A DNA stretch of 64,000 nt from Natronobacterium texcoconense. Its GTDB lineage: Archaea > Halobacteriota > Halobacteria > Halobacteriales > Natrialbaceae. The notes beneath the pieces were generated by a model. The model saw only the letters and a list, made by a program, of their open reading frames with translations. It had not been told where the DNA came from and ran no database searches. The stretch lies in the NCBI RefSeq assembly GCF_900104065.1, contig NZ_FNLC01000001.1, positions 248,001 through 312,000 on the forward strand, read 5' to 3'. Position numbers and translations under genes: made by a program. Shown in pieces: positions 59,375-64,000 of the stretch (the first letter of the stretch is position 1; each line of letters begins with the position of its first letter).

Positions 59375-59665
59375 TCACCTGGTATCTTCTCGAGAGACGA
59401 ACGCGTCGCCCCACGCCCTGATCCACTGCTTCTCTGGAGTTTCGGCGGTTACCGCCGAGTAGATCGTACAGGAGTCGGGCCTGTCGTCGTGTCGCTCGAG
59501 GTAGGCCTGATAACACGGCGAGACGTCCGGTTCGTCCGGTCCATCCACGTCTGGTTCGGACGCGGCTGGTCGTGTACCAGGATCCGATTCACCGTCGGTG
59601 TCGTGGTCGGTCACGTCGTCGGTCACCTCAATCCGCGAGTCCGATCTCTTCCTGGGCGTCGGCAT
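59375..59665 (-). CDS. DUF7511-like small protein overlapping the COG0523 gene
   Basis: The 96-residue protein has a disordered acidic N-terminal half (DDVTDHDTDGESDPGTRPAAS) and a C-terminal domain SPCYQAYLERHDDRPDSCTIYSAVTAETPEKQWIRAWGDAFVSREDTR, which fits the haloarchaeal DUF7511 pattern (a CTIY motif, then W, then G-x-FV). ATG 59665 lies 38 bp inside the 3' end of the COG0523 gene in a different frame, so translation is coupled. An earlier ATG at 59692 is possible. Confidence 0.68.
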   Translation of the reverse strand: MPTPRKRSDSRIEVTDDVTDHDTDGESDPGTRPAASEPDVDGPDEPDVSPCYQAYLERHDDRPDSCTIYSAVTAETPEKQWIRAWGDAFVSREDTR

Positions 59666-61013
59666 CCGTTTCCGCGGCCGATTCGTCGTCACCCTCTGCT
59701 GGCGGTTCGAACGTCGGGAACCGATCTTCGTACGTCGTCCAATCTTCCTCGAGTTCCTCGTCGGTGAGCAGACAGTCCGCGAGGTCGCTCCGGAGCGCGT
59801 CGTGGTCGATCTCGACGCCGATCAGCACGAGTCGAACGTTCCGGTCGCCCCAGCGGTCGTGCCACAGCTCCTCGAGTTCGGGGTTTTCCTCGAGTTGCTG
59901 CTCTCGTTCGTCGGCGGGAAGCGCGTCGAACCACGTTCCGGCGGGTGCGACCCGCACCGACTGGCCGGCGACGTTGAGGGTGATCGCCTCGTCTTTGCGG
60001 CTCACGTATCGCTTCTCGCCCGCGGTTTCACCGCTCGCATCGGAATCCTCGCTTCGCTCGGATACCGCCGCTCCCGTTCGCCCTTCCGAGGCCTCACACT
60101 GTTCGTCCTCGCTCGCAATCCAGAAGTGCCCCTTCGAACGAACGACGTCGTCCGGGAACTCGTCGAGGAAGTCCGCGAAGCGTTCGGGGTGGAACGGCCG
60201 CCGCGCCTCGAAGACGAACGAGGTGACGCCGTGTTCCTCCTCGGCGGACTCGTGGGGCTGTTGCAGTTCCTGCATCCAGCCTGCGGACTGGCGGGCCTCC
60301 TCGAAGTCGAACCGCCCGGTCTCGAGGATCTCGTCGGGGTCGATCCGGCCGTGTTCCGTCCTGACGATTTCGGCTCGCGGCTGGAGCGTCGACACCGTCG
60401 ATTCGATCTCTTCGAGGGTCTCCTCGTCGACCAGATCGCACTTGTTCAACAGGAGGACGTCACAGAACTCGACCTGCTCGACGAGCAGGTCGCCGAGGTG
60501 TTTCTTCGTTCCGTCGTCGTCGAGAATCTCTTCCGACGTCATCGCCTCGTCGAACTGGTGGGCGTCGACGACGGTGACCGTCGTATCGAGGTGACAGCCC
60601 TCGAGCGGTTCGATGCCGGTCTCTTCGTAGAACTCGGTGGGGTCGAGATCCGACTGGTCGAACCCGAGCGTAAGCGTCTGGGCGACCGGTAGCGGTTCGG
60701 CGACGCCGGTCGATTCGACGACGACGCCGTCGAACTCCCGTTCGGAGGCTGTGAGTTCGCCGATGGCGTCGAGCAGGTCGCCACGCAGTTCACAGCAGAT
60801 ACAGCCGTTCGAGAGTTCGACTAGCTCTTCGTCCTCGTCGGCGATGTCCGAGGATTCGGCGACGCGGTCGGCGTCGACGTTGACCTCGCCCATGTCGTTG
60901 ACGAGGACCGCCAGTTCGCGGTCGGTTTCCCGCAAGACGTGGTTCAGCGTGGTCGTCTTCCCGGCACCGAGCGTTCCTGATAGCACTGTCACGGGGATCG
61001 AGTCGTCGCTCAT
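59628..61013 (-). CDS. COG0523 (CobW-type) GTPase, putative metal chaperone
   Basis: The 461-residue G3E-family GTPase has the P-loop GTLGAGKT (residues 13-20), the metal-binding CxCC motif as Cys71, Cys73 and Cys74 (NGCICCELRGDLL), ESTGVAEP, the NKCD base-specificity motif (LLLNKCDLVDEE), and the C-terminal CobW_C domain. Members deliver Zn2+ or Co2+ to target enzymes. Residues about 305-340 (EASEGRTGAAVSERSEDSD and on) are a low-complexity insertion at the linker to CobW_C and look like a hairpin-repeat insertion. Tandem TAGTTATTA boxes lie 31-60 nt upstream. Confidence 0.9.
   Translation of the reverse strand: MSDDSIPVTVLSGTLGAGKTTTLNHVLRETDRELAVLVNDMGEVNVDADRVAESSDIADEDEELVELSNGCICCELRGDLLDAIGELTASEREFDGVVVESTGVAEPLPVAQTLTLGFDQSDLDPTEFYEETGIEPLEGCHLDTTVTVVDAHQFDEAMTSEEILDDDGTKKHLGDLLVEQVEFCDVLLLNKCDLVDEETLEEIESTVSTLQPRAEIVRTEHGRIDPDEILETGRFDFEEARQSAGWMQELQQPHESAEEEHGVTSFVFEARRPFHPERFADFLDEFPDDVVRSKGHFWIASEDEQCEASEGRTGAAVSERSEDSDASGETAGEKRYVSRKDEAITLNVAGQSVRVAPAGTWFDALPADEREQQLEENPELEELWHDRWGDRNVRLVLIGVEIDHDALRSDLADCLLTDEELEEDWTTYEDRFPTFEPPAEGDDESAAETDADAQEEIGLAD
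60004..60105. repeat. Probable in-frame repeat insertion in the COG0523 gene
   Basis: On the coding strand this segment contains GCCTCGGAAGGGCGAACGG (60074-60092), close to GCCTCGGATGGCGAACGG in the gpmI insertion, followed by GAGCGAAGCGAGG-type runs. It encodes an Arg/Ser/Glu/Ala-rich peptide with no role in the G3E fold. Compared with gpmI the hairpins are weaker. The frame is preserved. Confidence 0.5.
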
Positions 61014-61043
61014 CGATTAACAATACACACCAGGATCTAATAG

Positions 61044-61073
61044 TAGTTATTATCTTAGACGCCATAGTTATTA
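61044..61073 (-). promoter_or_regulatory. Direct repeat TAGTTATTA x2, operator candidate
   Basis: TAGTTATTA occurs at 61044-61052 and again at 61065-61073, start-to-start distance 21 bp, or two helical turns. The first copy overlaps the expected TATA/BRE region of the COG0523 gene. This is the layout of an operator read by a dimeric repressor and would fit metal-dependent control, though no regulator is adjacent. Confidence 0.4.
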
Positions 61074-61274
61074 AACTCTGCACGCTTCCTCTCGCGACGC
61101 TCCAGTCCGCTCGAGAGCAGGTGAGAACGTCCGATATTCCGGCTTCGGAGTGTGGCAAAACGAAAATACAGCCGAAAGTCGAGTGCTGGCTGTCATACGG
61201 TTTACTGTAAGTCATTTCCGGTGAACTGCGCCCAGGACAGCGGTTGCACCGGTAAATCGGTACAGCAATCCGTC

Positions 61275-61697
61275 TCAGTAGCCGATCGGTCCGCCGACGC
61301 GTCTACGAACGGTGTCGACGAGGTATCCGCCGATGTAGCCGAACGGGGCGATGATGACGACCAACATCGTTAGCCATCCCAGCGCGAGTATGATCGTGAT
61401 GAAGATTCTGTCACCGACGCTTTCGATCCCGAACATGCCCGTTGTCCGCGTTATCGCCAGTATCGGTATCAGTGCAAGCGTGCCAACGGTCGCTGCGAGG
61501 GCCCCGTTGTTCGCCGACGGGTCGTAGAAGCCGCTTCTGGCGGCCGCGACGCCACCGCCGACCAGCGCTGCTGGCATCAGCCAGCCCGGCCGATTCAGTC
61601 CGAAGTTCACGACGAGACCGAGTACGACGACGGTCGCTGCTCCCCACAGGACTGGCCCGCGGCCGTACTCGAAGGTCGGTTCGATTGTCTGTCTCAT
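61275..61697 (-). CDS. Membrane protein, four helices (DUF5518-like)
   Basis: The 140-residue protein has hydrophobic segments at about residues 17-34 (VLWGAATVVVLGLVVNFG), 38-52 (WLMPAALVGGGVAAARSG), 65-82 (GALAATVGTLALIPILA) and 98-128 (FITIILALGWLTMLVVIIAPFGYIGGYLV). The GW-x-MP-x-LVGGGVA...SGF pattern resembles DUF5518 membrane proteins; not certain. A perfect palindrome overlaps its promoter. ATG 61697 is preferred to 61715, which lies in the palindrome region. Confidence 0.68.
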   Translation of the reverse strand: MRQTIEPTFEYGRGPVLWGAATVVVLGLVVNFGLNRPGWLMPAALVGGGVAAARSGFYDPSANNGALAATVGTLALIPILAITRTTGMFGIESVGDRIFITIILALGWLTMLVVIIAPFGYIGGYLVDTVRRRVGGPIGY

Positions 61698-61709
61698 TAC
61701 GATACTGTA

Positions 61710-61723
61710 TTTCAACTGAAATT
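61710..61723. promoter_or_regulatory. Perfect palindrome in the promoter of the DUF5518-like gene
   Basis: ATTTCA-AC-TGAAAT (61710-61723) sits 13-26 nt upstream of the ATG and just downstream of the TATA element GTTATATAG (61731-61739, coding strand). A repressor bound here would block transcription initiation. No regulator gene is adjacent. Confidence 0.4.
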
Positions 61724-61771
61724 TGTGGCGCTATATAACTAGGGGCCAGACGCCGTTTCACTGTCGGACAG

Positions 61772-62212
61772 TTACTCGAGGTCGGTATCGAACGTCCGTT
61801 CGCGTTCTCGCGAGCGACCGTCGGCCGCCGTTGCCTCCCGGTCGCCGCCGGCAGTGTCCGCGGACGACGCCAGGAACTGCTCGACGTCGTCGACCGTCTC
61901 CGTCTCGAGCAACACCTCGAGGCGTCGTTCGAACTCCGCGTCCGAGAGTTCGCCGTCGGCGTACCGGGTACGAAGCCGCTCGAGGGCGTCTTGGTGGTCT
62001 TCGACCGTACTGGCTTCCTCCTCGTCGACTTCCGTCTCGAGTAGCGGAGTCAACTGCTCGAGTATCTCGCCGCCGAAGATGAGTGCGAATATCGCCACGA
62101 TGATCGCGATCGACGTCTCGATAGCCGCAAGTGCGACGAACGTCGCGAGAACGGCGACGATGACGATAGCTGCCGGCACCGAAATCCGGGCGTTCGGCCG
62201 AGCGGTAGTCAT
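61772..62212 (-). CDS. SHOCT-domain membrane protein
   Basis: The 146-residue protein has two adjacent N-terminal membrane helices (about residues 11-45, SVPAAIVIVAVLATFVALAAI and SIAIIVAIFALIFGGEIL), an acidic linker, then a SHOCT domain ALERLRTRYADGELSDAEFERRLEVLLETE (about 78-108) and a disordered charged tail. SHOCT domains are short oligomerisation modules common in haloarchaeal membrane proteins. ATG 62212 is preferred over 62299 since GTTTTTGTG lies about 25-30 nt upstream. Confidence 0.82.
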   Translation of the reverse strand: MTTARPNARISVPAAIVIVAVLATFVALAAIETSIAIIVAIFALIFGGEILEQLTPLLETEVDEEEASTVEDHQDALERLRTRYADGELSDAEFERRLEVLLETETVDDVEQFLASSADTAGGDREATAADGRSRERERTFDTDLE

Positions 62213-62378
62213 ACACTGATGTTCGCGGACCAACACAAAAACGCTGTCATCGGTTTCGTTCCGTACTGGTTGGTCACCGTGACCGTCGTCGACCGACATA
62301 TTATGAATTCTACTGGGCCAAATATTGGCTATTAATAGAACAAAGGACTAAAATAATAAAGTGGTGTATCGTGGCTCG

Positions 62379-63596
62379 ATGTACGAGTGCGTTATCGTCG
62401 GTGGCGGCATCCACGGAACCTACCTGATCCAGCGGCTGCTCGAGGATACCGACCTCGAGCGCGAGGAGGTTCTGATCGTCGACCCACACAATCGGCTCCT
62501 GGCCTCGTTCCGGCGGAAAGCTGCTGCCTGCGAGATGGACGAACTCCGGTCGACGTTCGTCCACCACGTCGGGACGGAGCCGTTCGGACTCGAGGACTTC
62601 GCCGAGGCCCGCGGCCGCGAGGACGACCTCCTGCCGACGCCGGGCTATCCGCGCCGGCCGTCGCTGTCGCTGTTTCTCGACTACGCCGACTACGTGATCG
62701 ACCGGGGCGAACTCGAGTCGCTTCGCCGGCAGGCGACCGTCGAGTCGATCCGTCGAGTAGCCGACTCGGGGGACAGCGTCGTTCTCGAAACCGCCGAAGC
62801 GGGGACGATCCGGACGCGAACCTGCGTCCTCGCGATCGGTCACGGCGACCGCTATCATCGCCCGGCGTGGGCCGAAGACGTCGACGGAATCGCACACGTC
62901 TGGGACTCCGAGTTCGACCCCGACGCGCCGGCCACCGAGACGGTCGTCGTCGGTGGCGGGATCACCGCCGCACAGCTTTCGACCTGTCTGGCCGAGCGAG
63001 AGTCGGTCACGTTGCTGTCGCGCCACGACCTCGAGGAGGCGGTCGTCGAGGCCGAGCCGCCCTGGATCAACTGGAATCACATCGAGAGACACCTCCACCG
63101 GCATCCACCCGGCTCGCAGGCTCGATACGAGGTGCTTCGAGAGGCGCGAAACGACGCCACGATCCCGCCGACGTTGCTCGAGCGCCTCGAGTCGGCTGCC
63201 GACGACGACGACCTCTCGATTCGTCACGGAGCGGTCCGTTCGGCTCGCACGGTCGACGGCGACGTCCGACTCCTCCTCGAGAACGGCGGCTGTCTCTCCG
63301 CGGCGCGAGTCGCCCTCGCGACCGGGTTCGACCCCGTTTTCGATCACCCGTTCGTCGACCGCGTCGCCGAGACACTCGACCTCGAGCGTGGCTATCGTGG
63401 GATGCCCGTCCTGGACGATCGGACGCTCGCCTGGTGCCATCCCGACGGCGAACGGAGTTCGATCCACGTCTCCGGTGCGCTGGCTGCCGGAACAGTCGGT
63501 CCGCTCGCTGGCAACGTCGCCGGTGCGCGGCGGGCGGCAGACCGGCTCACCGAGTCGATTACGGGCGATCCCCCGGAGGTCGTTTCCGCCGACTGA
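62379..63596 (+). CDS. FAD/NAD(P)-binding oxidoreductase of uncertain substrate
   Basis: The 405-residue flavoprotein starts MYECVIVGGGIHGTYLIQRLL, the FAD Rossmann motif, and has a second dinucleotide fold ETVVVGGGITAAQLSTCLAE near residue 190. TCVLAIGHGDRYHRPAW and ARVALATGFDPVFDHPF are the ATG-type strands. The layout resembles lysine/ornithine N-monooxygenases and FAD-NAD(P)-binding (Pfam NAD_binding_9) proteins, but no hydroxamate biosynthesis genes are present. AAATAATAAAG about 20-30 nt upstream supports ATG 62379. Confidence 0.82.
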   Translation: MYECVIVGGGIHGTYLIQRLLEDTDLEREEVLIVDPHNRLLASFRRKAAACEMDELRSTFVHHVGTEPFGLEDFAEARGREDDLLPTPGYPRRPSLSLFLDYADYVIDRGELESLRRQATVESIRRVADSGDSVVLETAEAGTIRTRTCVLAIGHGDRYHRPAWAEDVDGIAHVWDSEFDPDAPATETVVVGGGITAAQLSTCLAERESVTLLSRHDLEEAVVEAEPPWINWNHIERHLHRHPPGSQARYEVLREARNDATIPPTLLERLESAADDDDLSIRHGAVRSARTVDGDVRLLLENGGCLSAARVALATGFDPVFDHPFVDRVAETLDLERGYRGMPVLDDRTLAWCHPDGERSSIHVSGALAAGTVGPLAGNVAGARRAADRLTESITGDPPEVVSAD

Positions 63597-63651
63597 CTTC
63601 CGATCGACGCGAAACCGGACCGTTTTGTACTCGTGTGCAGTATTGGATTCA

Positions 63652-64000
63652 ATGAGCAAGATACGTCCACCGGAACTCGAGGACCGACTCGAGGAGCAGA
63701 ACTCGCCATACGTCCTCGACATCCGGCCACGCGAATCGTACCAGCGCGACCGCATCGACGGGAGCCGGAACGTTCCCGTCTATCACGACCTCCGAAGTGG
63801 GGACGAGACCGAACTTCGCGAGGAGATCTCGAGGGCTCCCGACGACAAGACCGTCGTCACGGTCTGTAAGGCCGGTATCGTTGCCCGGAAAGCGACGGCT
63901 GTCCTCGAGGACGAGGGATACGACGCGGTCACGCTCGCGGGCGGGATGCGTCGGTGGAACGGGTACCAGAACGGGTCGATTGGGTACCGACTTCGTTCGG
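63652..64000 (+). CDS. Rhodanese-like domain protein (truncated by window end)
   Basis: About 116 residues are visible and the frame runs off the right edge. The rhodanese features are the N-terminal YVLDIRPRESYQRDRIDGSRNVPV, the active-site cysteine in VVTVCKAGIVARKA, and the GGMRRWNGY end of the domain. Such proteins transfer sulfane sulfur; the visible part nearly completes a single domain, so the protein is probably a short one-domain rhodanese. GTTTTGTA lies 25-32 nt upstream of the ATG. Confidence 0.88.
   Translation, partial: MSKIRPPELEDRLEEQNSPYVLDIRPRESYQRDRIDGSRNVPVYHDLRSGDETELREEISRAPDDKTVVTVCKAGIVARKATAVLEDEGYDAVTLAGGMRRWNGYQNGSIGYRLRS

Noticed and set aside
59489-60692. Plus-strand frames opposite the COG0523 gene
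   Set aside because: They are codon-bias mirrors of the GTPase gene and carry no motifs.

Overview
The window is haloarchaeal chromosome (class Halobacteria, most like the Natrinema/Haloterrigena/Natronorubrum group; genus is an inference). Four things show this. The DNA is GC-rich with a strong GAC/GTC/GAG codon bias and very acidic proteins. Many genes have a TATA box about 25-30 nt upstream of the start codon, as expected for leaderless mRNAs. Archaeal marker genes are present (cetZ, cofC/cofG/cofH, hmgA, herA-nurA, type II map, haloarchaeal Htr transducers). Many short proteins belong to families known only from haloarchaea. No rRNA, tRNA, CRISPR array or intact transposase was seen; the content is mostly housekeeping.

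Layout. 1-4.7 kb: herA, a duplicated winged-helix regulator and nurA, the DNA-end-processing pair, with a small DUF7113-type gene between. 4.8-9.9 kb: zinc ribbon, DCC thiol oxidoreductase, phosphoglycerate mutase gpmI carrying a hairpin-rich in-frame insertion, an O-acetylhomoserine sulfhydrylase-type enzyme and DUF5813. 9.9-12.2 kb: trkA flanked by two stand-alone RAM (Lrp ligand-binding) proteins, a TFS-like zinc ribbon, and two copies of a hairpin repeat. 12.2-19 kb: HIT protein, a tnpB-less IS200/IS605-like remnant, tmk, an NDUFA9-like dehydrogenase, cetZ, cofC, cofG and moxR. 19-25.2 kb: a minus-strand operon M48 protease-DUF4129-DUF7269-DUF58-DUF7519 that meets moxR tail to tail. 25.4-33.4 kb: tRNA methylthiotransferase, glutaredoxin-like protein, HIT, an AT-rich small-gene pair, map, asparaginase, icd, GNAT. 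33.4-40.1 kb: DUF7509, wHTH regulator, NRAMP-like carrier, cupin, DUF5817, small membrane proteins, hmgA. 40.1-46.9 kb: hairpin array, amidohydrolase, MacB-like ABC pair, GIDE-domain protein ending in a MITE, DUF2267, cofH. 47-54.3 kb: two paralogous Htr transducers flanking an MFS carrier. 54.5-64 kb: purC, acetamidase, purU, C2H2 protein, a COG0523 GTPase operon, small membrane proteins, a flavoprotein and a truncated rhodanese.

Functionally, cofC, cofG and cofH cover the deazaflavin (F420) branch. gpmI and icd are central carbon metabolism, hmgA is the committed step to archaeal lipids, purC and purU serve purine and one-carbon metabolism, trkA with its RAM partners concerns K+ homeostasis, and the Htr pair concerns taxis.

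The most unusual signals are not classical genes. A family of compact hairpin repeats lies both between genes and inside the reading frames of gpmI and a COG0523 GTPase. An 87-bp MITE supplies the stop codon of its host gene. A tnpB-less IS200/IS605-like remnant keeps an omega-RNA-like fold. Of the two transducers, one has a 12-residue tandem repeat ahead of its first membrane helix and the other a roughly 190-residue acidic tail. They share a 202-bp identical stretch in their signalling modules and an 11-bp motif at exactly the same distance from both start codons.
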